Notes: generated from the letters alone by a model not told the origin. A stretch of DNA of 46,333 bases from Rhodobacteraceae bacterium HLUCCA08 (GCA_001314655.1 LJSF01000028.1:1-46333); one strand, 5' to 3'. Shown: positions 7,799 to 18,754, numbered from the stretch's first letter. Translations and numbers: made by a program.

Positions 7799-9457
7799 AT
7801 GACCCAGCGCATCGATTTTCAGACCGACCCGTCGCAATACCGCCATTGGCGCGTCGACTATGACGGCGAGGTGGCCCATGTCTTCATGGATGTGGACGAG
7901 AACGGCGGGCTGTTCGAGGGCTACCAGCTCAAGCTCAATTCCTATGACCTGGGCGTGGATATCGAGCTGTCCGACATCGTCCAGCGGATGCGGTTCGAAC
8001 ATCCGGAGGTCAAGGTGGCGGTGCTGCGCTCGGGCAAGGACAACGTGTTCTGCGCCGGGGCGAATATCCGCATGCTGGGCGGGGCGGCGCATTCCCACAA
8101 GGTGAATTTCTGCAAGTTCACCAACGAGACCCGCAACACCTTCGAAGCGGCCGAAGCGGACAGCGGCCAGAAATGGATCGCCGCGGTCAAGGGCGCCTGC
8201 GCCGGCGGCGGCTATGAACTGGCCCTGGCCTGCAACTACATCATGCTGACCGATGACAGCACCTCTTCGGTGGCGCTGCCCGAGGTGCCTCTGCTGGCGG
8301 TGCTGCCCGGCACCGGCGGGCTGACCCGGGTCACCGACAAGCGCAAGGTGCGCCGCGATCGGGCCGATGTGTTCTGTTCCATCGAAGAGGGCGTGAAGGG
8401 CCGCAAGGCCGTCGACTGGCGCCTGGTGGACGAGGCGGTGCCGAATTCGAAATTCGACGCGGTGGTGGCGGAACGGGCAAGGCAATTCGCCGCCGCCTCG
8501 ACCAAGCCCGTCGGGCAGGGGATCGCCCTGACCCCGCTTGACCGGACCTTCGCCGAGGATGGCTCGGTCAGCTATTCGACGGTCGAGGTGGCGATGGACC
8601 GCAAGGCCCGCACGGTCACGATCACCCTGAACGGCCCCGACGGCGCCGCGCCCGCCGACATGGAGGCGCTGCAGGCCCAGGGCGCCCGGGCCTGGATCCT
8701 GCGTGCGGCGCGCGAACTGGACGACGCGATCCTGCACCTGCGCCTCAACGAGATGGAGGCGGGCCTGTGGGTGTTCCGCACCCAGGGCGATCCCGAACAG
8801 GTCCTGGCGCACGAGGCGCTGCTGCTGGACAATGCCGATCACTGGCTGGCGCGCGAGATCCTGCAATTCTGGAAACGCGTGCTCAAGCGCATCGACGTGA
8901 CCTCGCGCAGCCTGGTCACGCTGGTCGAGCACGGGTCGTGCTATGCCGGTGTCCTGGCCGAACTGATCTGGGCCGCCGACCGGTCCTACATGATGGAGGA
9001 CGAATTCGAGGGCGACAACCGCCCGATGGCCACCATCACCCTGAGCGCCGCCAATTTCGGCCGCTACCCGATGGGCAACGACCTGACCCGCCTGCAGACG
9101 CGCTTTCTGGCCGAACCCGAGACGGTCGAGTCCCTGCGCGATCGGATCGGCGACCCGCTGGAGGCCGAAGAGGCCGACGCGGCGGGCCTGGTGACCGAGA
9201 TCCTCGACGATATCGACTGGGAGGACGAGATCCGGATCGTCCTGGAGGAACGCGTCAGCTTCAGCCCCGATGCGATGACCGGGATGGAGGCGAACCTGCG
9301 CTTCGCCGGGCCCGAGACGATGGAGACCCGGATCTTCGGCCGGCTGACCGCCTGGCAGAACTGGATCTTCAACCGCCCCAACGCGGTCGGCCCCGATGGC
9401 GCGCTGCAGCGCTATGGCAGCGGCGTGCGCGGCGATTACAACTTGGAACGGGTCTGA
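7799..9457 (+). CDS. boxC: benzoyl-CoA-dihydrodiol lyase (2,3-epoxybenzoyl-CoA dihydrolase)
   Basis: 552 aa, the typical BoxC length. BoxC cleaves 2,3-epoxybenzoyl-CoA with two waters to 3,4-dehydroadipyl-CoA semialdehyde and formate, without oxygen. It is a double crotonase-fold protein. The first domain carries FCAGANIRMLGG (about residues 83-94) and GACAGGGYELALACNYI (about 130-146), the CoA-binding oxyanion loop. VALPEVPLLAVLPGTGGLTRVTDKR follows as a landmark with the acidic active-site region. The second half includes VEHGSCYAGVLAELIWAADRSYMMED, here named only to locate it. AGGGAGAGACCC precedes the ATG. BoxB, which makes the epoxide together with BoxA, is not encoded in this window. 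Confidence 0.95.
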   Translation: MTQRIDFQTDPSQYRHWRVDYDGEVAHVFMDVDENGGLFEGYQLKLNSYDLGVDIELSDIVQRMRFEHPEVKVAVLRSGKDNVFCAGANIRMLGGAAHSHKVNFCKFTNETRNTFEAAEADSGQKWIAAVKGACAGGGYELALACNYIMLTDDSTSSVALPEVPLLAVLPGTGGLTRVTDKRKVRRDRADVFCSIEEGVKGRKAVDWRLVDEAVPNSKFDAVVAERARQFAAASTKPVGQGIALTPLDRTFAEDGSVSYSTVEVAMDRKARTVTITLNGPDGAAPADMEALQAQGARAWILRAARELDDAILHLRLNEMEAGLWVFRTQGDPEQVLAHEALLLDNADHWLAREILQFWKRVLKRIDVTSRSLVTLVEHGSCYAGVLAELIWAADRSYMMEDEFEGDNRPMATITLSAANFGRYPMGNDLTRLQTRFLAEPETVESLRDRIGDPLEAEEADAAGLVTEILDDIDWEDEIRIVLEERVSFSPDAMTGMEANLRFAGPETMETRIFGRLTAWQNWIFNRPNAVGPDGALQRYGSGVRGDYNLERV

Positions 9458-9470
9458 GCCGGGCGCAGGC

Positions 9471-9503
9471 GGGGGCGCGGGGCGGGCGTCAGCCCGCGCC
9501 CCC
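9471..9503 (+). other. strong GC inverted repeat between boxC and boxA
   Basis: GGGGGCGCGGG (9471-9481) pairs with CCCGCGCCCCC (9493-9503) across 11 nt. It begins 13 nt after the boxC stop and has no T run. It may be an mRNA-stabilising or processing hairpin, a partial terminator, or a scar where a gene was lost. boxB would normally lie next to boxA and boxC. Confidence 0.55.
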
Positions 9504-9562
9504 GCCCCCCCGGCGACGGCGCCAGCCGGCGCACCCCCTTCGATCCAGCACAGGAGGCCCCG

Positions 9563-10747
9563 ATGTCAGCCCCGGTCAAACAGCACCTGATCGACCCCGA
9601 AATCTGCATCCGCTGCTACACCTGCGAGATGACCTGCCCGATCGAGGCGATCACCCATAACGACGACAACGTCGTGGTGGATGCGGACAAGTGCAATTTC
9701 TGCATGGATTGCATCCCGGTCTGCCCCACCGGCTCGATCGACGAATGGCGGGTGGTCACGACCCCCTACAGCCTGGAGGCGCAATTCGGCTGGACCGAAC
9801 TGCCCGAACAGGAGGATATCGCCGAGGCCGCCGATGCGGGCGGCGACGCGCGGGACGAGGCGATGCGCAAGCTGCTGGAGGACGCCCACAAGGGCGCCGG
9901 CGGCCGGATGCGCGCCCCGGCCAGCGCCGCCAAGCCCAGCGTGAACCTCTACAACCTGGCCCGGCCCGCCACCGCCCGGGTCCAGGGCAATTACCGCCTG
10001 ACCGCCGAGGGCGCCGACAGCGATGTGCGCCACATCATCCTCGATTTCGCCGGCCAGCCCTTTCCGGTGCTGGAGGGCCAGTCGGTCGGGATCATCCCGC
10101 CGGGCACCGATGCGGCGGGCCAGCCGCATCTGCCCCGGCTCTATTCGGTGTCGTCGCCGCGCGATGGCGAACGGCCGGGCTACAACAATGTCTCGCTCAC
10201 CGTGAAACGCGAGGATCGGGGGCTGTGCTCCAACTATGTCTGCGACCTCGGGCCCGGCGACGCGGTGCAGGTGACCGGCCCCTTCGGCGCCACCTTCCTG
10301 ATGCCCGACGATCCGGCGGCGCGGCTCCTGATGATCTGCACCGGCACCGGCTCCGCCCCGTTCCGCGCCTTCACCATGCGCCGCCAGCGCCAGGCCGGGG
10401 CCCATGGCGACATGGTCCTGTTCTTCGGCGCCCGCAGCCCCGACGCGCTGCCCTATTTCGGGCCGCTGGCGAAGGTGCCCGATGCGGTGCTGCACAAACA
10501 CCTGGTGTTCTCGCGCCTGCCCGACGCGCCCAGGGAATACGTCCAGGACCGCATGATGGCCGAGCAGGAGGCCCTGGCCGGGATGCTGGCCGATCCGCTG
10601 ACCCATATCTATGTCTGCGGGTTGCGCGGCATGGAGGAGGGGGTGGAAAAGGCCCTGCTCAACATCGCCGAAAGCGCCGGGATCCCCTGGGACGCCACCC
10701 GCGAGGTGATGCGCGACGACGGCCGGTTCCACGTCGAGACCTATTAG
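9563..10747 (+). CDS. boxA: benzoyl-CoA 2,3-epoxidase reductase subunit BoxA
   Basis: 394 aa. An N-terminal ferredoxin domain carries two 4Fe-4S motifs, C15-x2-C18-x2-C21-x3-C25 and C44-x2-C47-x2-C50-x3-C54. A ferredoxin-NADP reductase domain follows: LPRLYSVSSP (about 189-198) for FAD, CTGTGSAPFRAF for the pyridine nucleotide, and a C-terminal aromatic tail ending VETY. BoxA passes electrons from NADPH to the di-iron oxygenase BoxB, which epoxidises benzoyl-CoA. CAGGAGGC precedes the ATG. The family call is firm. The notable point is that its obligate partner BoxB is not found beside it. Confidence 0.94.
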   Translation: MSAPVKQHLIDPEICIRCYTCEMTCPIEAITHNDDNVVVDADKCNFCMDCIPVCPTGSIDEWRVVTTPYSLEAQFGWTELPEQEDIAEAADAGGDARDEAMRKLLEDAHKGAGGRMRAPASAAKPSVNLYNLARPATARVQGNYRLTAEGADSDVRHIILDFAGQPFPVLEGQSVGIIPPGTDAAGQPHLPRLYSVSSPRDGERPGYNNVSLTVKREDRGLCSNYVCDLGPGDAVQVTGPFGATFLMPDDPAARLLMICTGTGSAPFRAFTMRRQRQAGAHGDMVLFFGARSPDALPYFGPLAKVPDAVLHKHLVFSRLPDAPREYVQDRMMAEQEALAGMLADPLTHIYVCGLRGMEEGVEKALLNIAESAGIPWDATREVMRDDGRFHVETY

Positions 10748-10778
10748 GCTACACGTTACACGAATAGCGGAGGCGCCC

Positions 10779-12839
<2,061 letters not shown>

Positions 12840-12841
12840 CG

Positions 12842-12869
12842 CGCAAGGATTTTACGTAAAATCCTTGCG
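12842..12869. terminator. bidirectional terminator palindrome between convergent genes
   Basis: A perfect 28-bp palindrome with arms CGCAAGGATTTTAC and GTAAAATCCTTGCG. It lies 2 nt after the stop of the plus-strand gene 10779-12839 and 14 nt after the stop of the minus-strand pirin gene, exactly where one element could end both transcripts. This is the clearest positional support for the terminator reading of this palindrome family. Confidence 0.65.
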
Positions 12870-12883
12870 TCCGGCGGCGGCGC

Positions 12884-13825
12884 TCAGCGGCGGGTGTCGA
12901 TCCGGCGCGGCCGGCCGTCAAGCTCGGGCACCGGGATGAATTCCTCGGTATCGCCCGGCGGCAGCATGAACCTTTCGGCGCCGGCGGCCCAGTCCTGCCG
13001 CGCCTCGTGGATCGCCGCTTCGGAACTGGCGACGAAGTTCCACCAGATGTAGCGCGGCCCCGACAGGGTCTCTCCGCCCAGCACGATCAGCCGCGCGCCT
13101 TGCGGCCCGGCGCGCAGGGACAGCGCGTCGCCGGGGCGGAACACCGCCATCTGCCCGGCCTCCAGCGCGTCGCCGGCGACCTCGACCGTTCCTTGCATGA
13201 CATGGATCCCGCGATCCTCGTGGTCGTCGGGCAGGGGCAGGGCGGCGCCGGGGTCCAGAGTCACATCGGCATGGATCATGTCGGTGAAGACCCGGGTCGG
13301 CGCGGTCTGGCCCCAGCCGCGGCCGGCGATCAGCCGGGCGGTCGCGCCTTCGGCCTCGATCACCGGCAACGCCTCGGCCCCGTGATGTTCGAACCCCGCG
13401 TCGCCGGTCTCGGCCGTCTCGGGCAGGGCGATCCAGGTCTGCACGCCGAACAGGCGATGGGTGCCGGCCCGGGTCTCGGCACTGGTGCGTTCGGAATGGG
13501 TCACGCCGCGGCCGGCGATCATCCAGTTGACCGCGCCGGGATGGATCATCTGGGTCGTGCCCAGGCTGTCGCGGTGCTGGAATGCGCCTTCGTAGAGATA
13601 GGTGATCGTGGCCAGGCCGATATGCGGATGCGGGCGCACGTCGATGCCCTGGCCGGTGATGAACTCCGCCGGGCCGACCTGGTCGAAAAAGATGAACGGT
13701 CCGACCAGCTGTGCCTGGGGCGCGGGCAGGGCGCGGCGCACCTCGAAGCCGCCGATATCGCGGGCCCGCGGGATGATCTTGAAGGCGATCGGCCCGTCGC
13801 TGTCGGGGGTGGGGGCAAAGCTCAT
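12884..13825 (-). CDS. pirin family protein
   Basis: 313 aa bicupin. The N-terminal cupin contains the pirin iron-site motif GIDVRPHPHIGLATITYL (about 61-78), later histidines in NWMIAGRGVTHSER (about 100-113) and a glutamate that would complete the metal site. The C-terminal cupin includes ETLSGPRYIWWNFVASS. Pirins bind iron; some are quercetin dioxygenases and others are redox-linked regulators, so the biochemical role is unclear. It follows the nsrR-type gene on the same strand, with a repeat-like hairpin element in between, and shares a terminator palindrome with the convergent box operon. Confidence 0.9.
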   Translation of the reverse strand: MSFAPTPDSDGPIAFKIIPRARDIGGFEVRRALPAPQAQLVGPFIFFDQVGPAEFITGQGIDVRPHPHIGLATITYLYEGAFQHRDSLGTTQMIHPGAVNWMIAGRGVTHSERTSAETRAGTHRLFGVQTWIALPETAETGDAGFEHHGAEALPVIEAEGATARLIAGRGWGQTAPTRVFTDMIHADVTLDPGAALPLPDDHEDRGIHVMQGTVEVAGDALEAGQMAVFRPGDALSLRAGPQGARLIVLGGETLSGPRYIWWNFVASSEAAIHEARQDWAAGAERFMLPPGDTEEFIPVPELDGRPRRIDTRR

Positions 13826-13888
13826 GGGCGGCGCTCCGGTCTGTCTTGGAAGAGCCTAGCGCATCGCGGCACCCGGTCCAGTCCCGAG

Positions 13889-13986
13889 AGCGTGTCGCGT
13901 TCAATCGGAAACAAGGGAACGCTGCCTCTCCCTTTGGTCGACCGCGTTTCTTGTTGCCTGGTGCCTCTGGTGGAACACGACACGCT
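13889..13986. repeat. two-tier inverted-repeat element, MITE-like or long hairpin
   Basis: Outer 14-bp arms at 13889-13902 (AGCGTGTCGCGTTC) and 13973-13986 (GAACACGACACGCT) differ at one base. An inner imperfect pair lies at 13910-13922 and 13944-13955. The 98-nt element starts directly after the stop codon of the Rrf2 gene and encodes no protein. The outer arm resembles a sequence I recall as dispersed in alphaproteobacterial genomes, but I cannot confirm this. Confidence 0.5.
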
Positions 13987-14424
13987 TTAGTCGGCCAGTT
14001 CCAGCACCCGCTCCAGCCCGGTATTGCCGGCGACCAGTTGCTCCAGCGTCATCAGGTCGAGTTCGGCATAGAAGGCGTCCAGCGCCCGGCACAACAGCCC
14101 GCGCAGCCGGCAGGCGGTCGAAATCGGGCAGGTGTTGCGTTGCCGGTCGAAACATTCGGCAAAGGGCACGCCGCTTTCGAAGACCCGGAACACCTGGCCC
14201 ACGGTGATCTGGTCGGCCGGGGTCTTCAGCCGGATCCCGCCGCCGCGGCCGCGGATCGTCTCGATGAAGCCGGTCTGGCCCAGCTGGTTGATGACCACGC
14301 CCAGATGCGCCTCGGAGGCGTTGCAATATGCGGCGACCTCGGCCTTGCGCACCACCCGGTCCGCATTCACGGCACAGAACATCAAGGTGCGCATCGCAAG
14401 GTTGGTCTTGATCGTCAGACGCAT
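13987..14424 (-). CDS. nsrR: Rrf2-family NsrR-type transcriptional regulator
   Basis: 145 aa. The N-terminal winged helix (MRLTIKTNLAMRTLMF, then NASEAHLGVVINQLGQTGFI) is followed by GRGGGIRLKTPADQITVGQVFR. Three cysteines (Cys91, Cys99, Cys105, within CFDRQRNTCPISTAC) would ligate an iron-sulfur cluster. The sequence resembles NsrR, the nitric oxide-sensing repressor, more than IscR, although the first spacing (C-x7-C) is longer than in Escherichia coli. The ATG at 14424 is preceded by AGGAGG. It is divergent from the sulfide:quinone reductase gene and shares with it a region holding two FNR-type sites. Its targets are not visible here. Confidence 0.8.
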   Translation of the reverse strand: MRLTIKTNLAMRTLMFCAVNADRVVRKAEVAAYCNASEAHLGVVINQLGQTGFIETIRGRGGGIRLKTPADQITVGQVFRVFESGVPFAECFDRQRNTCPISTACRLRGLLCRALDAFYAELDLMTLEQLVAGNTGLERVLELAD

Positions 14425-14578
14425 CGTTCCGCCTCCTGAAGATGGGGCGAAGATAGACCTTATCCGGGCGCGCACCTTGATCCAGATCACGCCGCACCGG
14501 CATGGGCCGGTTTGACATGGATCAAAGCATTACAATAGATGAATGTTTTATCTGGTCCGGAAATGCAGGAGGGATTCC
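14425..14578. promoter_or_regulatory. divergent nsrR/sqr promoter with two CRP/FNR-type sites
   Basis: TTGAT-CCAG-ATCAC at 14477-14490 and TTGAC-ATGG-ATCAA at 14512-14525 both fit the dyad read by FNR, Dnr and NnrR proteins (TTGAY-N4-RTCAA). The second site is centred near 14518.5. An activator there would place the sqr transcript start about 41 nt further, near 14560. GCAGGAGGG before 14579 is the sqr ribosome site. This suggests oxygen- or nitric-oxide-dependent control, which fits the adjacent NsrR-type gene. Confidence 0.55.
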
Positions 14579-15901
14579 ATGTCCAGGTTGAAAACCGTCG
14601 CGACCTCGCGTCGCGGCTTTCTGGGGTTGGCCGGGGGTGCTGCGGCGCTGTCCGGCCTGGGCCTGTCGCGGGGCCGGGCGCAAAGCGTGCAGACCAATGC
14701 CAGGATCGTCATCCTGGGCGCCGGCGCGGCGGGCACGGCCCTGGCCAATCGCCTGGTCGAGCGGCTGGACGGCGCCCGGATCACCCTGGTCGACGGACGG
14801 CAGAAGCACCTCTACCAACCCGGCCTGTCGCTGGTCGCGGCCGGGTTGAAACCGGCCGATTACGTGGTGTCGGACACCGCCCAATGGCTGCCGCGCGGGG
14901 TCGAATGGATCGAGGAGCGCGCCGCCGAAATCGACCCCGAGGCCAAGACGGTGACCACCGAGGGCGGCAGGGCCTTGCCCTATGATTACCTGGTGGTGGC
15001 CACCGGGCTGGTGCTGGATCACGACGCGATCGAGGGCTTTTCGCTGGACCTGGTCGGGACCGAGGGGATCGGCGCGCTTTATGCCGGGCCCGAGGCGGCG
15101 GCGGCGACCTGGGCTTCGGCCAGCCGCTTCGTCGAAGAGGGCGGGCGCGGCATTTTCGGCCGCCCCGAGACCGAGATGAAATGCGCCGGCGCGCCGCTCA
15201 AACATACCTTCCTGATCGACGACCGGCTGCGCCGGGCCGGCAATCGCGGCAAGGCCGAGATCGTCTACGCCGCGCCGCAGCCCAGCCTGTTCGGCGTGCC
15301 GATCGTGGCCGAGAAGGTTCGGATGCTGTTCGGCGACCGGGGGATCGAGACGCGGATGCAACGCACGCTGAAATCCATCGATCCGGGCGCGAAGATCGCC
15401 ACCTTCGAGGATGCCGACGGGATCGCCCACGAGGAAGATTACGACTATATCCATGTCATCCCGCCCCAGCGCGCCCCCGATGTGGTACGCCAGTCGGGCC
15501 TGTCCTGGGCCGACAAATGGACCGATCAGGGCTGGGTCGAGGTCGACATGCAGTCGCTGCGTCACCTGCGTTACCCCGAGGTCTTCGCGATCGGCGACGT
15601 GGCCGGCGTGCCCAAGGGCAAGACCGCGGCGTCGGTCAAATGGCAGGTTCCGGTGATCGAGGAGCACCTGGTGGCGCAGATCACCGGCGGCACGAGCGAT
15701 GCGCGCTATGACGGCTATACGTCCTGCCCCTTGATCACCCAGATCGGCCGGGCGATGCTGGTCGAATTCGACTACCACGACAATCTGGTTCCATCCTTTC
15801 CCGGCGTGATCGCGCCGCTGGAAGAGCTCTGGATCAGCTGGTTGATGAAGGAGGTGGCGCTGAAGGCCACCTACAACGCCATGCTGCGCGGCAAGGCCTG
15901 A
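14579..15901 (+). CDS. sqr: sulfide:quinone oxidoreductase with Tat signal
   Basis: 440 aa. It oxidises sulfide to polysulfide/sulfane sulfur and reduces quinone through FAD and a cysteine disulfide. An N-terminal twin-arginine signal reads SRRGFLG with a hydrophobic core (about residues 10-33), so it is probably exported to the periplasmic face. The FAD motif is VILGAGAAGTALA (about 44-56). Redox cysteines are Cys202 in KCAGAP and Cys383 in GYTSCPL. An amphipathic C-terminus (LEELWISWLMKEVALKA) may bind the membrane. It heads an operon with a DUF5368-like protein and a SLAC1-type transporter. A second SQR, without signal and fused to another domain, is at 22465-24138. Flavocytochrome c sulfide dehydrogenase is a less likely alternative. 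Confidence 0.9.
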   Translation: MSRLKTVATSRRGFLGLAGGAAALSGLGLSRGRAQSVQTNARIVILGAGAAGTALANRLVERLDGARITLVDGRQKHLYQPGLSLVAAGLKPADYVVSDTAQWLPRGVEWIEERAAEIDPEAKTVTTEGGRALPYDYLVVATGLVLDHDAIEGFSLDLVGTEGIGALYAGPEAAAATWASASRFVEEGGRGIFGRPETEMKCAGAPLKHTFLIDDRLRRAGNRGKAEIVYAAPQPSLFGVPIVAEKVRMLFGDRGIETRMQRTLKSIDPGAKIATFEDADGIAHEEDYDYIHVIPPQRAPDVVRQSGLSWADKWTDQGWVEVDMQSLRHLRYPEVFAIGDVAGVPKGKTAASVKWQVPVIEEHLVAQITGGTSDARYDGYTSCPLITQIGRAMLVEFDYHDNLVPSFPGVIAPLEELWISWLMKEVALKATYNAMLRGKA

Positions 15902-15913
15902 GGAGGAAACGAC

Positions 15914-16279
15914 ATGCAAGACCTCACATTCGGCACCCTGATCGCGGTCTTCGAAGAGATGTTCGGCCGCGGGCTGTTCTGGGCCATGGTCGCGGTGGCG
16001 ATCATCGTGACGCTCGCCTATTTCTTTGTCCTGATCCGCGACCGGACGGTCAGCTGGAAGAAATTCCTCTGGGCGCAGCTGTCGATGCCTCTGGGCGCCA
16101 TCGCCGCGGTGCTGTTCGTGCAGCGCATGACCAGTTCCAGCTTTTCCGACCTGGGCGGGCCGATCGACTGGATCGTGCTGCTTGGGGTCGCCGTGGCCGG
16201 GGCGATCGGGCTGGCGATCCTGGTCTACACCTTGGAATCGCTGGTCCGGCCCCCCCGAAGCCGCGAGGGGCGGGAATGA
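15914..16279 (+). CDS. small membrane protein, DUF5368-like
   Basis: 121 aa with three predicted membrane helices (about residues 21-41, 52-70 and 84-106) and charged ends. I believe it is the DUF5368 family, seen next to SQR genes in Rhodobacteraceae; no function is known. It starts 12 nt after the sqr stop with AGGAGGAAAC as ribosome site, and its stop overlaps the next start (ATGA), so the three genes form one operon. A role in anchoring SQR or moving its sulfur product is conceivable but unproven. Confidence 0.75.
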   Translation: MQDLTFGTLIAVFEEMFGRGLFWAMVAVAIIVTLAYFFVLIRDRTVSWKKFLWAQLSMPLGAIAAVLFVQRMTSSSFSDLGGPIDWIVLLGVAVAGAIGLAILVYTLESLVRPPRSREGRE

Positions 16280-17256
16280 CCGACGGCGCTGCCGTTGCGG
16301 CCGATCATGCCCCCTCGGTCGCGCATTTCCCGCTGCCGCTGTTCGCGGCCTCGATGGGGCTGCTGGGGTTCACCCTGGCCCTGCAGCGGGTCGAGGCGGC
16401 GCTGGGGCTGGGGGCGCTGGCCTCGGGCCTGGCGCTGGGTTTTTCGGTTCTGGTGTTCCTCGCGACATCGGCGGGCTACCTGACCAAGGCGCTGCGCCAT
16501 CGGGACGAGGTGAAGGGCGACTGGAACCACCCGGTGCGGATCGCCTTCTTTCCGGCGATCTCGATCTCGGTCCTGTTGCTGGCCACGGCGGTGATGCCGT
16601 CGAGCGAAAGCCTGGCCCGCGGGTTGTGGATCATCGGCGCGGCCGGACAGGCGGCGCTGACCCTGGCGGTGGTGGCGAACTGGATCGGGGCGCGGGCCTT
16701 CCTGGCGCCGCAACTCAGCCCGGCCTGGTTCATCCCGGCGGTCGGCAACGTGATCGCGCCCATCGCCGGCGCGCATCTGGGGCTGATCGAGCTGTCGTGG
16801 TATTTCTTTTCGGTCGGCATGATCTTCTGGGTGGTGCTGCTGACGCTGGTGATGAACCGGCTGATGTTCCACGAACCGCTGCCCGGCAAGCTGCAGCCGA
16901 CCCTGGTGATCCTGATCGCGCCGCCGGCGGTGGGTTTCGTCGCCTATGTCAACCTGGCCGGCGGCGTGGACGGGTTCGCCCGGGTGATGATCAATGCGGG
17001 CTACCTGTTCTTTCTGGTGGTGCTGACCCAGGCCCGCGCCTTCGGGCGGATTCCCTTCGCGCTGTCCTTCTGGGCGCTGAGCTTTCCGGTCGCGGCCCTG
17101 GCGATCGCCAGTTTCGTCTTTGCCCGGGAAACCGGGTCGGGGTTTCACCTGGGCGCGGGCTACGGGCTGTCCGCGCTGCTGAGCGTGATCATCGCGGTGC
17201 TGGTGCTGCGCACCGCGAAGGCGGCGCTGGGCGGGCATATCTTCAAACCGGAATGA
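16276..17256 (+). CDS. SLAC1/TehA-family anion transporter
   Basis: 326 aa, about ten membrane helices, no signal peptide. The opening HFPLPLFAASMGLLGFTLAL and the internal AWFIPAVGNVIAPIAGA are typical of the C4-dicarboxylate/tellurite-resistance/SLAC1 family of anion channels. Several related bacterial proteins have been linked to export of sulfite or other sulfur anions, which would suit a position behind sqr. The substrate here is inferred from context only. It is translationally coupled to the preceding gene and followed 7 nt later by a terminator palindrome. Confidence 0.85.
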   Translation: MTDGAAVAADHAPSVAHFPLPLFAASMGLLGFTLALQRVEAALGLGALASGLALGFSVLVFLATSAGYLTKALRHRDEVKGDWNHPVRIAFFPAISISVLLLATAVMPSSESLARGLWIIGAAGQAALTLAVVANWIGARAFLAPQLSPAWFIPAVGNVIAPIAGAHLGLIELSWYFFSVGMIFWVVLLTLVMNRLMFHEPLPGKLQPTLVILIAPPAVGFVAYVNLAGGVDGFARVMINAGYLFFLVVLTQARAFGRIPFALSFWALSFPVAALAIASFVFARETGSGFHLGAGYGLSALLSVIIAVLVLRTAKAALGGHIFKPE

Positions 17257-17263
17257 CGTCGGG

Positions 17264-17293
17264 GCGGACCAAAATTACGTAATTTTGGTCCGC
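17264..17293 (+). terminator. AT-core palindrome after the SLAC1-type gene
   Basis: A perfect 30-bp palindrome with arms GCGGACCAAAATTAC and GTAATTTTGGTCCGC. It starts 7 nt after the stop codon and separates the sqr operon from the aminotransferase gene at 17380. Confidence 0.6.
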
Positions 17294-17379
17294 GCGGTGG
17301 CGCAGGGTGCGCGGGGTTTCGGCGTCGGGCGTGCCGTGATACGCCTTGGCCAATACCCAACATCCGAAAGGCCCAGCCC

Positions 17380-18750
17380 ATGCTGCGCAACGACCAGCTG
17401 ACCCAGTGGGATCGCGACAACTTCTTTCATCCCTCGACCCATCTTGCCCAGTTCGCCCGGGGCGAGGCGCCGAACCGGATCATCTCGACCGCCAAGGGCT
17501 GTCACGTCACCGACCGAGAGGGCAAGACGCTGCTGGACGGCTTTGCCGGCCTCTATTGCGTCAATGTCGGCTACGGCCGCGAGGAGATCATCGAGGCGAT
17601 CGCCGCCCAGGCGCGCGAGCTGGCCTATTACCATTCCTATGTCGGCCATGGCACCGAAGCCTCGATCACCCTGTCGAAGATGATCCTGGACCGGGCCCCG
17701 GCGGGCATGTCCAAGGTCTATTTCGGCCTCGGTGGATCGGATGCGAACGAAACCAACGTCAAACTGGTCTGGTTCTACAACAACATCCTGGGCCGGCCCG
17801 AGAAGAAGAAGATCATCTCGCGCAAGCGGGCCTATCACGGCTCGGGCATCGTGTCGGGCTCGCTCACCGGGCTCGAGATCTGGCACAGGAAGTTCGACCT
17901 GCCGATCCCCCAGGTGATCCATACCGAGGCGCCCTATTACTATCACCGCGCCGATGCCGCGATGTCGCCCGAGGCCTTCACCGACCATCTGGTGGCCGAG
18001 CTGGAGGCGCTGATCGAACGCGAGGGCGCCGACACGATCGCTGCCTTCATCGGCGAGCCGGTGCTGGGCACCGGTGGCATCGTGCCGCCGCCGCCGGGCT
18101 ACTGGGACAAGGTGCAGGCGGTGCTGGCGCGCCATGACATCCTGCTGATCGCCGACGAGGTGATCACCGGTTTCGGGCGGCTGGGCAGCATGATGGGGTC
18201 GGACCATTACGGGCTGAAGCCCGACATCATCACCATCGCCAAGGGGTTGACCTCGGCCTATGCGCCGCTGTCGGGCTCGATCATCGGCGACAAGGTCTGG
18301 GCGGTTCTGGAACAGGGCAGCGAGGAACTGGGCCCGATCGGCCATGGCTGGACCTATTCCGCCCATCCGATCGGCGCCGCCGCCGGGGTCGCCAACCTCA
18401 CGCTGATCGACACGCTGGGCCTGGTGCGGAACGCCGCCGAGGTGGGCGCCTACATGCGGCAGGCCTTTGTCGATGCGCTGGGCGATCATCCGAACGTGGG
18501 CGAGATCCGCGGCGAGGGGATGCTGGCCGCGGTCGAGTTCACCGCCGACCGCGACAGCCGCGCGCCGCTACCGGCCGAGGACAAGCTGGTCTATGCCATG
18601 GCCGCACATATGAACGAGAACGGCGTGATCGCCCGGGCGATGCCGCTGGCCGACCTTCTGGGCTTTGCCCCGCCGCTGTGCCTGAACCGGGAAGAGGCGG
18701 ACAGGATCGTCGGCGTCACCGCGGATGCGGTGAAGGCGGTTCTGGGCTGA
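17380..18750 (+). CDS. class III omega-aminotransferase (SpuC-like, putrescine/beta-alanine:pyruvate type)
   Basis: 456 aa PLP enzyme of the class III aminotransferase family. Motifs: [14 protein letters not shown] (about 57-70), [17 protein letters not shown] (about 116-132) for phosphate binding, [15 protein letters not shown] (about 255-269) and [13 protein letters not shown] with the Schiff-base lysine near residue 287. It most resembles putrescine:pyruvate and other omega-transaminases that move terminal amino groups to pyruvate. AAAGG precedes the ATG at 17380. It stands alone between two terminator-like elements. The substrate cannot be decided from sequence; a polyamine or beta-amino acid is likely. 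Confidence 0.88.
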   Translation: MLRNDQLTQWDRDNFFHPSTHLAQFARGEAPNRIISTAKGCHVTDREGKTLLDGFAGLYCVNVGYGREEIIEAIAAQARELAYYHSYVGHGTEASITLSKMILDRAPAGMSKVYFGLGGSDANETNVKLVWFYNNILGRPEKKKIISRKRAYHGSGIVSGSLTGLEIWHRKFDLPIPQVIHTEAPYYYHRADAAMSPEAFTDHLVAELEALIEREGADTIAAFIGEPVLGTGGIVPPPPGYWDKVQAVLARHDILLIADEVITGFGRLGSMMGSDHYGLKPDIITIAKGLTSAYAPLSGSIIGDKVWAVLEQGSEELGPIGHGWTYSAHPIGAAAGVANLTLIDTLGLVRNAAEVGAYMRQAFVDALGDHPNVGEIRGEGMLAAVEFTADRDSRAPLPAEDKLVYAMAAHMNENGVIARAMPLADLLGFAPPLCLNREEADRIVGVTADAVKAVLG

Positions 18751-18754
18751 AAAC

